Positions 36,496-45,755 are shown, counted from the stretch's first letter. The stretch is 64,000 nt of DNA from Pedobacter sp. R20-19 (GCF_000708265.2 NZ_JCKI01000001.1:496001-560000), one strand, 5' to 3'. Numbers and translations are program-made. Notes: a model not told the origin generated them from the sequence alone.

Positions 36496-37245
36496 ATGAA
36501 TAAAAAAATTTATTTCGCATCTGATTTTCATTTAGGCACTCCTAATTATGCCGATAGCCGTGCCCGGGAAGCGCGTATTGTGAACTGGTTAAATTTTATT
36601 GAGCCTAACTGCAGCGAACTGTTTTTAATGGGCGATATTTTTGATTTTTGGTTTGAATATGCAAAGGTGATTCCAAAAGGATTTATCCGCCTTCAGGGAA
36701 AACTGGCTGCAATGGCAGATGCGGGAATTAAAATTTATTTCTTTAAGGGTAATCATGATATGTGGGTTAGAGATTATTTCATAAAGGAAATTGGGATGGA
36801 AATTATTAGTGATGAGTTAGTGATTGAAAGAAATGAAAAAAAGTTTTATCTACATCATGGTGATGGTTTAGGCCCGGGAGATACGAAATATAAATTTTTA
36901 AGAAAGATCTTCAGAAGCCAGCTTTGCCAATGGTTGTTTGCCCGCTTACATCCGAATTTGGGTATTGGTATTGCCAGTGCATGGAGCCAGGGCAGTAGGG
37001 CAGCGCAAACCGAGAAAGAAGTTTTTATAGGCGAAGACAATGAATGGTTAGCCATTTATGCCAAAGAACAGTTACAGAAAGAACACTTCGATTATTTTGT
37101 TTTTGGCCACAGGCATTTACCACTGGATTTAGATCTGGGAAACGGAAGTCGTTATGTAAATATTGGCGAGTGGATTAACTATAATTCTTACGCTGTTTTT
37201 GATGGGATAGACCTTAAGCTTGAATATTTTACAGGTAAACCATAA
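36496..37245 (+). CDS. lpxH: UDP-2,3-diacylglucosamine diphosphatase LpxH
   Basis: Membrane-associated metallophosphoesterase making lipid X in lipid A synthesis. Calcineurin-like metal motifs are SDFHLG (residues 8-13), GDIFDFWFEY, KGNHDMW, HHGDGLGPGD and FGHRH. Length 249 aa fits the family (about 240-255 in Bacteroidota). It stands alone upstream of prfA, with 133 bp between them. Confidence 0.92.
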   Translation: MNKKIYFASDFHLGTPNYADSRAREARIVNWLNFIEPNCSELFLMGDIFDFWFEYAKVIPKGFIRLQGKLAAMADAGIKIYFFKGNHDMWVRDYFIKEIGMEIISDELVIERNEKKFYLHHGDGLGPGDTKYKFLRKIFRSQLCQWLFARLHPNLGIGIASAWSQGSRAAQTEKEVFIGEDNEWLAIYAKEQLQKEHFDYFVFGHRHLPLDLDLGNGSRYVNIGEWINYNSYAVFDGIDLKLEYFTGKP

Positions 37246-37315
37246 GAATCTAAATTTTGAAAACCTTTAATTGAGGTGAAGCATTAGGTTTCAAGACTAA
37301 TTCAGCTTTTTTCCT

Positions 37316-37323
37316 TATTTTTG
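37316..37323 (+). promoter_or_regulatory. Possible -7 box of prfA
   Basis: TATTTTTG matches TAnnTTTG, 55 bp ahead of the prfA ATG. A TTTC lies 23 bp upstream, at the long end of accepted spacing. Confidence 0.45.
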
Positions 37324-37378
37324 TATTTCCGAATTTTGGCTGATACCGATTTTTGGAAAATCAATTCGAATAAATAAT

Positions 37379-38452
37379 ATGTTAGATAAATTAGAAGCTA
37401 TAAAGCTGCGTTGGGAAGACGTAGAAGAATCGTTAAGTAATCCGGATGTTATTCAGGATATGAAACGTTTTGCAGCTTTAAATAAAGAATATAAAGACTT
37501 AGGCAAAATTGTAGATGAATACAAAATCTACAAAAATGTGATGAGTAATATTGATGCCAACAAAGAGATCTTATCAGTGGAGAAGGATGCCGAAATGCGT
37601 GAAATGGCGAAGGAAGAGTTGGATATGTTGTTAAAACAGCAGGAAGAAATGGAAAGCAATATCCGTTTAATGCTAATTCCTAAAGATCCTGAAGATGCTA
37701 AAAACGCAGTATTTGAAATCCGTGGTGGTACAGGTGGAGATGAAGCTGCGCTTTTTGCAGGCGATTTATACCGGATGTATACCCGCTATTTTGAAACCAA
37801 AGGCTGGAAGGTAGAAACTGTTGATGTAACTGAAGGTACAGCTGGTGGTTATAAAGAGGTGATTTTGAAGGTAAACGGAGATGACGTATATGGTCAGTTA
37901 AAATATGAAAGCGGTGTACATCGTGTGCAACGTGTCCCTGATACGGAAACACAAGGCCGTGTACATACTTCTGCTGCATCTGTTGCCGTTTTGCCTGAAG
38001 CAGAAGAGATTGATTTGTACATTAATCCTGCTGATATCGAATTGCAAACCTCTCGCTCGGGTGGTGCAGGTGGACAGAATGTGAATAAGGTAGAAACCAA
38101 GGTTCAATTAACCCATAAGCCATCAGGTCTTGTAGTAGTTTGTCAGCAAGAGCGTTCGCAGTTAGGTAACCGTGTAATTGCGATGGAGATGCTTAGAAGT
38201 AAGTTGTACGACATTGAGTTGCAGAAAAAGAACGGAGATATTGCTGCGAAACGTAAAACAATGGTTTCAACTGGTGACCGTTCTGCTAAAATCAGAACAT
38301 ACAATTATCCTCAGGGTAGAGTAACTGAACACCGGATTGGTTTAACCATGTATAACCTGCCTTCCATTATGGATGGAGACATTCAGGAAATCATCGATGC
38401 ATTGCAATTTGCGGAGAACGCAGAAAAGATGCAGGAAGGTGCTGTAGGTTAG
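37379..38452 (+). CDS. prfA: Peptide chain release factor 1
   Basis: Ends translation at UAA and UAG. The GGQ motif that triggers peptidyl-tRNA hydrolysis is at residues 231-233 ([15 protein letters not shown]). The stop-codon-reading PxT motif appears as PDT in [17 protein letters not shown], which marks RF1 and not RF2. At 357 aa it is full length. It lies upstream of tRNA-Asp; both are core genes on the chromosome side of the island border. Confidence 0.96.
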   Translation: MLDKLEAIKLRWEDVEESLSNPDVIQDMKRFAALNKEYKDLGKIVDEYKIYKNVMSNIDANKEILSVEKDAEMREMAKEELDMLLKQQEEMESNIRLMLIPKDPEDAKNAVFEIRGGTGGDEAALFAGDLYRMYTRYFETKGWKVETVDVTEGTAGGYKEVILKVNGDDVYGQLKYESGVHRVQRVPDTETQGRVHTSAASVAVLPEAEEIDLYINPADIELQTSRSGGAGGQNVNKVETKVQLTHKPSGLVVVCQQERSQLGNRVIAMEMLRSKLYDIELQKKNGDIAAKRKTMVSTGDRSAKIRTYNYPQGRVTEHRIGLTMYNLPSIMDGDIQEIIDALQFAENAEKMQEGAVG

Positions 38453-38478
38453 TCGATTACGATTATTTTAAAATAAAG

Positions 38479-38509
38479 TTTGTAAATAAGGATTTTGTCT
38501 CTATATTTG
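38479..38509 (+). promoter_or_regulatory. Textbook Bacteroidota promoter for tRNA-Asp
   Basis: TTTG (38479-38482), exactly 19 bp, then TATATTTG (38502-38509). Both boxes match the consensus fully. Transcription would start about 40 bp before the mature tRNA. Confidence 0.75.
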
Positions 38510-38557
38510 CAACCTCGAAAGGGGAAAGAGGTTTAAACTTTTAAAAAGTAAACAAAA

Positions 38558-38631
38558 GGAGTGGTAGTTCAGCTGGTTAGAATGCCTGCCTGTCACGCAG
38601 GAGGTCGCGGGTTCGAGTCCCGTCCATTCCG
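38558..38631 (+). tRNA. tRNA-Asp (GTC)
   Basis: A cloverleaf can be drawn: acceptor GGAGTGG pairs with CCATTCC (one G-T), D arm AGTTCAGCTGGTTAGAAT, anticodon stem CCTGC/GCAGG around loop CTGTCAC with anticodon GTC at 38592-38594, and T arm CGGGTTCGAGTCCCG. The discriminator is G and CCA is not encoded. Its 3' end is followed by a terminator and an integrase gene, so it is the probable attachment site of the island. Confidence 0.95.
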
Positions 38632-38655
38632 CTAAGTGACATTACAAAATGTATC

Positions 38656-38690
38656 AAAAGCCTCTAGAATGTATTTCTAGAGGCTTTTTT
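38656..38690 (+). terminator. Terminator downstream of tRNA-Asp
   Basis: AAAAGCCTCTAGAA and TTCTAGAGGCTTTT form a long stem around a short loop and end in a T run. Confidence 0.88.
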
Positions 38691-38767
38691 GCTTTTACAG
38701 CATCCCAAAAAAATCAGACTTTCTTAAAATATAGGTGGACAAATCGAGCGCACTTTGTTGTTTGAAA

Positions 38768-38834
38768 ATTTGGCGCACCAAATACTATAGAAGGGTCTGT
38801 TAATCAAGTTGTTCGAATACCGAACATCTTGATT
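38768..38834. promoter_or_regulatory. Inverted repeats ahead of the integrase
   Basis: ATTTGG-CGCA-CCAAAT lies at 38768-38783. A larger imperfect palindrome lies at 38802-38834: AATCAAG t TGTTCG, spacer AATAC, CGAACA t CTTGATT. The 13 matched pairs around a five-base centre look like an operator or recombination accessory site; they lie 46 bp before the integrase ATG. Confidence 0.5.
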
Positions 38835-38880
38835 GTAAAGAACAACAATCTTAATTTTATAACTTTTAAATTATTTTAAA

Positions 38881-40089
38881 ATGAGTGCAAAATTTAGTTT
38901 GTTATTCTTCCTTAAAAGAAGAGGGGGATATGTTGAAGGTGACCTTCCAGTTTATTTGAGAATTACAGTTGATGGAAAGAGGGCCGAATTAGCCATTCAA
39001 AGGAAATGTAATCCTGAGAAATGGAATACAAAGAAAGGTTGTATGGTTGGTACAAAGGATTCGGTAAAAGAGTTTAATTCTTTTCTTTTGGCGTTTCAAA
39101 CTAAGGTCTACGAAATTCAAAGATCTTTACTTATGGACGGCAACCCTGTTGACCCAGAAATAATAAAGAGAAATCTTACCGGTAAAGATAGATCTGAGAA
39201 AATGTTTCTGGAAGTTTTTGAGGAACATAACGAAAATATGAGAAAGCTTGTCGGTAAGGATTATTCTATGGCAACGCTCACTAAATATTCTACTTGTCTT
39301 AAATCATTAACTTTGTTTGTACAATTTCATTATAAGACTAGCGACATCAATATTCGTTTAATGGATTTTGCGTTCCTTACATCGCTTGAAATGTATTTAA
39401 AAACACAAAGGGGAGTTGGACACAATACAGCGATGGGCTATGTGAAAAAGGTAAAAAAAATAATCCATTTCTGTGTCGCCAATAAATGGCTTACCTCCGA
39501 TCCCTTTATGGCATATAAAGTGTCGATAAATAAAACATCGAGAACCTTTCTGAGTGAGGCGGAGATGAAAAGTTTAACAAACAAGGAATTCGAAATCCAG
39601 CGATTGGCAGAAGTCCGGGATATGTTCCTATTTAGTTGTTATACTGGACTTGCGTATGTTGATGTAGCAAAGCTCACAAAAAGTGCGATCATAGAGGATG
39701 GTAGTGCAACCACATGGATTGTGATGGACAGAACGAAAACGGGGGTAATGGCAAATATTCCGCTTTTGCCTCAAGCGGAAAAAATTATTTATAAATATAG
39801 GGACCATCCAAAAGTATTGGTTACCGGTAAACTGCTGCCAATGATTAGTAATCAGAAAGTAAATGCCTATTTAAAGGAAATATCAGTCCTCTGTGGCATT
39901 ACAAAAGAACTCTCTCATCATTGTGCGCGCCACACATTTGCAACTACAGTCACCTTGTCAAATGGGGTTCCGATTGAATCAGTTTCAAAAATGCTTGGTC
40001 ATTCCAGTCTTAAGTCTACCCAGCATTATGCGAAGGTTTTAGATAAAAAAGTTGCTAAAGACATGCAGAAACTAAGTGGTATTTTGTAA
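38881..40089 (+). CDS. Tyrosine-type site-specific integrase
   Basis: Recombinase that inserts and excises the island. The N-terminal arm-type binding region (YLRITVDGKRAELAIQRK) and SAM-like core-binding domain (about 105-205) lead to the catalytic domain: Lys286 in MDRTKTG, His347/Arg350 in HHCARHTFAT, His374 in LGHSS and Tyr383 in QHYAKV. In the first box (CYTGLAYVDVAKL) the usual Arg is missing, as in CTnDOT-type integrases of Bacteroidota, where this is normal. At 402 aa it is full length. It lies 250 bp from tRNA-Asp, reading away from it. Confidence 0.93.
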   Translation: MSAKFSLLFFLKRRGGYVEGDLPVYLRITVDGKRAELAIQRKCNPEKWNTKKGCMVGTKDSVKEFNSFLLAFQTKVYEIQRSLLMDGNPVDPEIIKRNLTGKDRSEKMFLEVFEEHNENMRKLVGKDYSMATLTKYSTCLKSLTLFVQFHYKTSDINIRLMDFAFLTSLEMYLKTQRGVGHNTAMGYVKKVKKIIHFCVANKWLTSDPFMAYKVSINKTSRTFLSEAEMKSLTNKEFEIQRLAEVRDMFLFSCYTGLAYVDVAKLTKSAIIEDGSATTWIVMDRTKTGVMANIPLLPQAEKIIYKYRDHPKVLVTGKLLPMISNQKVNAYLKEISVLCGITKELSHHCARHTFATTVTLSNGVPIESVSKMLGHSSLKSTQHYAKVLDKKVAKDMQKLSGIL

Positions 40090-40432
40090 TCTCTTGATAT
40101 CTGAAAACTGTCTAATTAAATTTCAATTCTATACTTTCATTTCTCCAAATAAAGTATAAAAAATCTTTTGTACTTGAATCAATCAAGGTTTTTAAGATTG
40201 GCCTAACTGTACAAGTGAATTTTCATTTGTTTAAGTATGGGTTTTGAATGATTTTCACTACTTTTAATTTTCAATGTCATAGTACTTAAATCCTGTGATG
40301 TCTTATTTGTGAATTTGGAATATTTATTTTCCTTATTCACAAATTACAATTTAAATTAACGTAAAATGTATTGCTCAGAACTAAAAAGAATCACCATCAT
40401 TTCAAACTCTGAACTCATAATAAGAGTTTTAA
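40090..40432. other. AT-rich gap with a perfect 10-bp inverted repeat
   Basis: No gene is seen. ATTTGTGAAT at 40305-40314 is exactly inverted as ATTCACAAAT at 40335-40344, 20 bp apart and about 90 bp ahead of the next gene. It could be an operator for the downstream pair. Confidence 0.45.
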
Positions 40433-42073
40433 ATGAGTAATGAAATTTATAAAGAAATCGCTAGCGATTACATTCGTAACTTGTTAAGAGGTGATTTGAT
40501 CTTAATTGTAACTGCCACTGATACAGAAACTTCTGAATTACATAAAGCACTTTTGCCATTACAGAAGGAAGAAAAGATCTTAAAATTATTTGAGGGGGCT
40601 TATACTTATTACTTTGGAGTTTTTGGAAAATATAGAATTTGCCACGTGCAATGCTCTATGGGATCCATTTCCAGGTCGAGTTCTATTACCACTATTTCGT
40701 CCGCATTGCTTTTCTTAAAATCACGGGTCGTTGTAATGATTGGTATTGCTTTTGGTGTAAATGAAGAGAAGCAGCAAATAGGAGATGTATTGATTTCAGA
40801 ATCGATAATACCATATAATTCCAAACGAGTTGGCGAGAAAGCTACTGTCCAAAGAGGCATTGAAGCACCTTCAAGTCAGGTTTTACTCAGCAGATTCAAA
40901 GCGGCAATAATTACTTGGGAATATTTTTTATCAGACGATGTGCTTGCGTCGCTCATTCCGACAAGAATTTTATCTGGCGAAGAATTAGTAGATAACAAAA
41001 GGCACCGTAACAAATTAGTTAAGGAGAATCCCGATTCAAAAGGTGGTGAGATGGAGGGAGCTGGACTATACTCTGCCTGCGATGGTCGTGCAGATTGGAT
41101 TTTAATAAAGGGTATTTGTGATTTTGCTGATGGTGCTAAAGGAGTTGAAAAAGAAAAAAGACAAAGAAAGGCAATGGGATCTGCAATTAATGCATGCATG
41201 GAGGTATTTTCATCTCCAGGGTCCTTCCAATATTTTAACATTGAAATTGAGCAAATTGTAGCTAACTCTTCAGGAGACAATAAGAAAGCTAGCGAAACAT
41301 TATTTGATCTTTATGATGGGGGCAAAGAGAAATATTATGTAGAAAGAGATAATGATTTATTATTCAATCAGAAATTGTCACAATACGGGGTTTGGGTTTG
41401 GGGTCCGAGTGGATGTGGAAAGTCTAATTTAATACTAAGAAATCTTCAACAGAAACATCCAACATTTATTCAGGTCAATCTAGCATATTGTGGAGAAGTA
41501 AATGTCGACGAATATTTTAATGAATTAGTGTATGAGTTATCTTCAAGAACTGAGAAAACATCCAATTGGCAAAATCCCAAAGACTTTAAGGATTGCATTA
41601 AAACTTTGCTTGCATTATTCTCTAAGCATTATAAAGATAAGAAATTGATAATTTTCATAGAAGAAATACCAATCAGTAATGATCAAACATATAAGGAATT
41701 TACTGAACGTTTTTTTTCATTGCTAATAATGAAAGGATTAATAAGTGGATTAGATCAAATCAAGTTTGTTTTATCGTCAATTAATGATCCCAAGATAGAT
41801 ATCGCTGGACATCAACAAAAAATTCATCAGCAACTGAGTTTTATCGAATTTGATTATTGGATTCTGCCAGATTCGAATAAACTGATAGATTTAATTGAAG
41901 AAAATTTGGCAATTAGATTGGAGACTTCCCTTAGAACTGAGTTAATCTCAAAATCTATGGGATCTCCGAGGTTCATCAAAAAGTTTTTTAGGAGTGTTGT
42001 TGCATTGAATCGATTTGATAGTGATAGCCTAAGTAAAATTTTAATAGAAACAGAAAGGGAGCTGAATTATTAA
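40433..42073 (+). CDS. Nucleoside phosphorylase/nucleosidase domain fused to P-loop NTPase (defence-like)
   Basis: Two domains. Residues about 20-265 form a PNP/MTAN-like nucleoside phosphorylase fold (LILIVTATDTETSEL, VVMIGIAFGVN) with the substrate-binding Met-Glu at GGEMEGAG (Met207/Glu208) and the catalytic Asp at ICDFADG (Asp230), so it looks active. Residues about 295-546 form a STAND/AAA-like NTPase with Walker A GPSGCGKS at 324-331 and a Walker B region LIIFIEE at 405-411 (Glu-Glu, unusual). Nucleosidase domains attached to NTPases are known as effector modules in bacterial conflict systems. The next gene starts one base after its stop, so the two probably act as one unit. Function in phage defence is inference. 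Confidence 0.8.
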   Translation: MSNEIYKEIASDYIRNLLRGDLILIVTATDTETSELHKALLPLQKEEKILKLFEGAYTYYFGVFGKYRICHVQCSMGSISRSSSITTISSALLFLKSRVVVMIGIAFGVNEEKQQIGDVLISESIIPYNSKRVGEKATVQRGIEAPSSQVLLSRFKAAIITWEYFLSDDVLASLIPTRILSGEELVDNKRHRNKLVKENPDSKGGEMEGAGLYSACDGRADWILIKGICDFADGAKGVEKEKRQRKAMGSAINACMEVFSSPGSFQYFNIEIEQIVANSSGDNKKASETLFDLYDGGKEKYYVERDNDLLFNQKLSQYGVWVWGPSGCGKSNLILRNLQQKHPTFIQVNLAYCGEVNVDEYFNELVYELSSRTEKTSNWQNPKDFKDCIKTLLALFSKHYKDKKLIIFIEEIPISNDQTYKEFTERFFSLLIMKGLISGLDQIKFVLSSINDPKIDIAGHQQKIHQQLSFIEFDYWILPDSNKLIDLIEENLAIRLETSLRTELISKSMGSPRFIKKFFRSVVALNRFDSDSLSKILIETERELNY

Positions 42074-42074
42074 T

Positions 42075-44684
42075 ATGCCAAAAATATTAAAGCCATATAC
42101 TATTATTCCTTTAGATCTATATGTTCAAAGAGATGCTGATAGGCAAGTCAGAAATATTATTAATGATATGGGCCGTCCCGGTTACGTATTAGTGTCAAGA
42201 CAAATGGGAAAGACCAATCTCTTGCTAAACGCTAAGCGTAACTTGGAGAACGAGTTGACGGTATTCGTATATGTTGATCTATCTAATGCCTATTTTGATG
42301 CAAGAAGTTGCTTTGAAAACATTGTGAATACTGCAGTCGATTCAAATCTGGTAAAGTTTGAGAAAGCTGCAAAGATAATTGGGGAGAATAGAAGTGCCTA
42401 CAAAGATCTTCCACCACATAAGCAGTACACAAATGAATTACGAATTCTTCTTCAACAACTTGATGGTGGGAAGCTGGTAATTATCTTAGACGAAATTGAT
42501 GCCTTAACTAAAACTACATACTCTGATCAAATTTTTTCACAGATTAGGAGTAGTTATTTTGCAGAAAGGGTTAATTATAAGGAATTTTATCAATTAACAT
42601 ACCTTTTATCAGGAGTCGTTGAGCCAAATGAAATCATTAAAGACTCTAAAATATCACCATTCAACATCGGACAGAAGATTTATTTAAATGATTTCTCTCG
42701 GGCTGAATTTGAAAAATTTCTCCAACTTGCACATTTAAACCTATCTATCTCTTGTATTGACAGAATATATTTCTGGACAAATGGTAATCCAAGAATGACA
42801 TGGGATTTATGCTCTGAAGTTGAAAATCAAGTCAAACTGAATGATCTAACTGTCGAGATGTTAGACAAAATTGCAGTCGAGATGTACTTGACATCTTATG
42901 ATAAACCGCCTATTGATAATATCCGAGAACTTGTTAAAAATGATAAGGATATCAGGTCTGCACTGATTCAGATCTATGAGGGAGCCGGCTCAAAGATATC
43001 CTCAAAGATTAAAAGCAAACTTTATCTCGCTGGTATTACCAACTATACTGATAACGATGTTGTAATAAAAAATGAAATCATTCGACGGTCATTGTCATTA
43101 GACTGGATAAAATCACTAGAAAAAGATGAGAAGGGACTGTTAGTTCAAGCAATGGACTACTATGAGAAAGCAAATTACTCAGAGGCCTTAAATGCATTTT
43201 ATGAGTATCTCGAGCATGATGATTTTCCAGAAAATAGCAGAGATATTTGTTACTATTATTTAGCATACCTCGAGTATTCTGAATCGAATTTTAAGTTAGC
43301 CCTCAAACATGTTGAAACTGCGGAATTTGATGAAGAAGATGTGCCAAAATTTTATTTTGCGTCTCTTACATTAAGAGGTTTAATAATGAAAGGTTTAACC
43401 GATTTTGAAGAATGTGAGAAAGATTGGAAGTATGTGATAGACAATTCTAGAAAAGACGAAAATTTCCTGCGAGCTTACACAAATTTAGCAAATTTATACA
43501 TGTCTACATTGACTGAAAGGGTTGATGAGGCAATTTTAATGTATAATAATTTAGTTGATAACAAGTTTGAACTTAGTAAAAGGGTAAGTGAGGAAGATAG
43601 AAAATATTACAGATGTATCTCTTTTTACCAATTGGCGGTAATTTTCAAAGATAAAGAAGAGTTAGCTAAAGCAATGGAATGCATTTCCTCATCATTAGAA
43701 CTTGCAACCGAGAATTCCAAGCCGGCATTATTATTTCTGATGGCTGAAATCGCAGATTCAGATAGCACCAAACTTGAGATTTTGGATTCCATTTTAGCAA
43801 TTATAGCAACCAGTGGAATTGATAACTCCGAGCCTACTCTGGATCGGCCAATGGGAATCGATGAAATTCAGTTGATGGACATTCTAGTTGAGATTTATAA
43901 AGTCAGTAAAGAAGCTTTCGAAACGAGAGTTAAGCAATTTTCGAAAACAAATAAAGAGAAAGACTTTATAGCATTATATTTTGAAGTTGCTCTACAAGCT
44001 TACAATAAATCTGACAGTTGGCAGGTTGGAATAAAAATTCTCAACGATCTAAACGACATAATTAATACTGAAAGTTATCAAGTTGATTTTGAACTTCACT
44101 ATGAGGTTCTGAAAAGTTTAGCCTATGTTAATAATTATAAAGAATCGAATGATATCCCACTTAAATATGTGGAATTATTTCGCAGATCTGCTGACAAAAT
44201 TGTTGAGTTGAGAGATCTTTCGATTTTTGCAGATTTGATTCATTCTTATACAGAAAAGCAACTCTACGAAAAAGCCTTAGGATATGTAGAGTTTATAAAA
44301 AGTCAAAGAAATAACGTTCCCGCTGAACAAATTGGGAACTACCTGCTTATTGAGCATTTAGAGCTCAATATTTATTCTTATACTAATGAAAGGCAAAAAG
44401 CATTATATCAAGCTAGGCATATTATCGACCTTATTGATTCAATGGAGTTTCCGCACCAAAAAAGTTTATTAGGTGAGACCGGCCTTGATATTATAAGAGA
44501 AAATGCTGAATCGGTAATTCGTCCACGAACTGTTATTCGAAAACCATTTACGAAAGCTAAAATCTACGGCAGGAATGATAGAGTTAAAGTTAGATATCAA
44601 GATGGATCTGTGGTGGAAGTAAAGTTTAAAAAGGTAGAGCATGATATAAATTCTGGCGCTTGTTTTATATTAAACGAATTATAA
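42075..44684 (+). CDS. AAA-like ATPase with C-terminal TPR repeats
   Basis: The N-terminal ATPase (about 1-290) resembles the AAA_35 group: YVQRDADRQVRNII, Walker A region SRQMGKTN at 41-48 and Walker B LVIILDE at 134-140. A winged-helix-like part follows (about 290-355). From about residue 365 to 800 helical pairs repeat with TPR character (QAMDYYEKANYSEALNAFYE, YYYLAYLEYSESNFKLALKH), a scaffold for protein or ligand sensing. A basic C-terminal tail follows (VIRKPFTKAKIYGRNDRV). At 869 aa it is the likely sensor/oligomerising partner of the preceding nucleosidase-NTPase protein. The roles are inferred from architecture. Confidence 0.75.
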   Translation: MPKILKPYTIIPLDLYVQRDADRQVRNIINDMGRPGYVLVSRQMGKTNLLLNAKRNLENELTVFVYVDLSNAYFDARSCFENIVNTAVDSNLVKFEKAAKIIGENRSAYKDLPPHKQYTNELRILLQQLDGGKLVIILDEIDALTKTTYSDQIFSQIRSSYFAERVNYKEFYQLTYLLSGVVEPNEIIKDSKISPFNIGQKIYLNDFSRAEFEKFLQLAHLNLSISCIDRIYFWTNGNPRMTWDLCSEVENQVKLNDLTVEMLDKIAVEMYLTSYDKPPIDNIRELVKNDKDIRSALIQIYEGAGSKISSKIKSKLYLAGITNYTDNDVVIKNEIIRRSLSLDWIKSLEKDEKGLLVQAMDYYEKANYSEALNAFYEYLEHDDFPENSRDICYYYLAYLEYSESNFKLALKHVETAEFDEEDVPKFYFASLTLRGLIMKGLTDFEECEKDWKYVIDNSRKDENFLRAYTNLANLYMSTLTERVDEAILMYNNLVDNKFELSKRVSEEDRKYYRCISFYQLAVIFKDKEELAKAMECISSSLELATENSKPALLFLMAEIADSDSTKLEILDSILAIIATSGIDNSEPTLDRPMGIDEIQLMDILVEIYKVSKEAFETRVKQFSKTNKEKDFIALYFEVALQAYNKSDSWQVGIKILNDLNDIINTESYQVDFELHYEVLKSLAYVNNYKESNDIPLKYVELFRRSADKIVELRDLSIFADLIHSYTEKQLYEKALGYVEFIKSQRNNVPAEQIGNYLLIEHLELNIYSYTNERQKALYQARHIIDLIDSMEFPHQKSLLGETGLDIIRENAESVIRPRTVIRKPFTKAKIYGRNDRVKVRYQDGSVVEVKFKKVEHDINSGACFILNEL

Positions 44685-44724
44685 CGTAAACCAGCGCGAA
44701 ACACCGGCGTTGCAAAACGTTATA
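44680..44724. repeat. Inverted repeat across the end of the AAA-TPR gene
   Basis: TATAACGT (44680-44687, containing the stop codon) is exactly inverted as ACGTTATA (44717-44724). The inner GCGC/GGCGTTGC words partly pair. It could be a transcript-end hairpin or a recombination scar. The outer words do not fit the canonical attC consensus. Confidence 0.45.
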
Positions 44725-45005
44725 TTTCCCTTAAGGCAGAAGCCGTCTTACTGTTATTTAAATTATTCCGTAGGCAACAGTTCTATTACAGTGCTGACAT
44801 TACCATGTTTACTTATAGCATTATGTATCCAATCAGTTTAGTGTGTAGAGCAATATGATTTTGATGCAATTATCTGGACTTTGTCTGCAAATAAGCATTC
44901 AAACTTGAATAAGCTTAAGATCTAAAGATTAATGTTAAATTTTTTTTCACACATTAACTATGTTTAATGCAAATGTTTAATTTGTTATAATTAGCAGAAT
45001 TATTT
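44725..45005. other. AT-rich gap with 13-bp-spaced direct repeats
   Basis: No gene is seen. ATGTTTAAT occurs at 44960-44968 and 44973-44981, with a similar AATGTTAAAT upstream, just ahead of the next gene. The repeats may be binding sites. Confidence 0.4.
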
Positions 45006-45755
45006 ATGAAAGAATATTTCAAATTCCGTGATCCATTTGATACGACCCCCCATAGGTTTGAGATCGGTAATCCAATTAAGTTTGACCGGAAAAAGGGAGA
45101 TAATTTTTTCTTTAAAAAATTCTTCAGTCTTGAATTTGAAGAATATGCAGAATACTATCAGTTCCACCTTGATTGGTTTGTTTCTAATAACAATTCGAAT
45201 ACTGAAGAGGAATTCTTTAAGCATGTTTTGGATAAAATTGAAGATCAAATTGTGCATTACCATAAAAAAAGTATAACGTCATTAGATACGATCAAAAGCC
45301 TCAAAGCCTTAAGGAAATTTAAGGATGTTCTTGTGCGGTTCGATAAATGGCATCTTAAAAAAAGCTTAGAAATAGTTGTTTCTGAACAGGAAATCGAGAT
45401 ATTAAGACTTAAGCAAGAAATTCTACTATTAAAGGATCAAATTAAATCACTGAACCGGTACGAGTCGGATCAAAAAATAAGACTTCTGGACGGTAATTTA
45501 CCACAGTTAATAGATTTGGTTAAGCAGATTCAGGATCTTGAACTGCCTGACGGAAAAAAGTTAGCTCGCTCACAATCCCAAAGCCCTTGGTATAAGATGA
45601 TTGCCAGATACTTTCAACATGGAGAAAGCGAGATTTCTCTTGAGACCCTTCGAAATTATTTTCCTGCAAACAAGACAGGCAAGCTGATAAAGGGCTCTGA
45701 TATACCAGAATCCATCAAACTCTTCAAAATCCTACCAATCAAATCCGAGCTCTAA
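45006..45755 (+). CDS. Hypothetical protein with coiled coil, mobile-element cargo
   Basis: A 249-aa soluble protein, not recognised. The N-terminal half is rich in Phe and acidic residues (FKFRDPFDTTPHRFEIG). A coiled coil lies at about residues 124-155 (VSEQEIEILRLKQEILLLKD). The C-terminal part (about 190-249, SPWYKMIARYFQHGESEISL) could be a small DNA- or protein-binding fold. It precedes the excisionase-like HTH and mobilization genes on the same strand, a place where Bacteroidota elements often carry regulators of excision. No function is claimed. Confidence 0.7.
   Translation: MKEYFKFRDPFDTTPHRFEIGNPIKFDRKKGDNFFFKKFFSLEFEEYAEYYQFHLDWFVSNNNSNTEEEFFKHVLDKIEDQIVHYHKKSITSLDTIKSLKALRKFKDVLVRFDKWHLKKSLEIVVSEQEIEILRLKQEILLLKDQIKSLNRYESDQKIRLLDGNLPQLIDLVKQIQDLELPDGKKLARSQSQSPWYKMIARYFQHGESEISLETLRNYFPANKTGKLIKGSDIPESIKLFKILPIKSEL

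Noticed and set aside
38881..40089. Integrase judged inactive because the first catalytic Arg is missing
   Set aside because: CTnDOT-type integrases naturally lack it; Lys, His-x-x-Arg, His and Tyr are all present.
44680..44724. Integron attC site
   Set aside because: Outer words pair, but they do not fit the RYYYAAC/GTTRRRY core; kept only as an inverted repeat.
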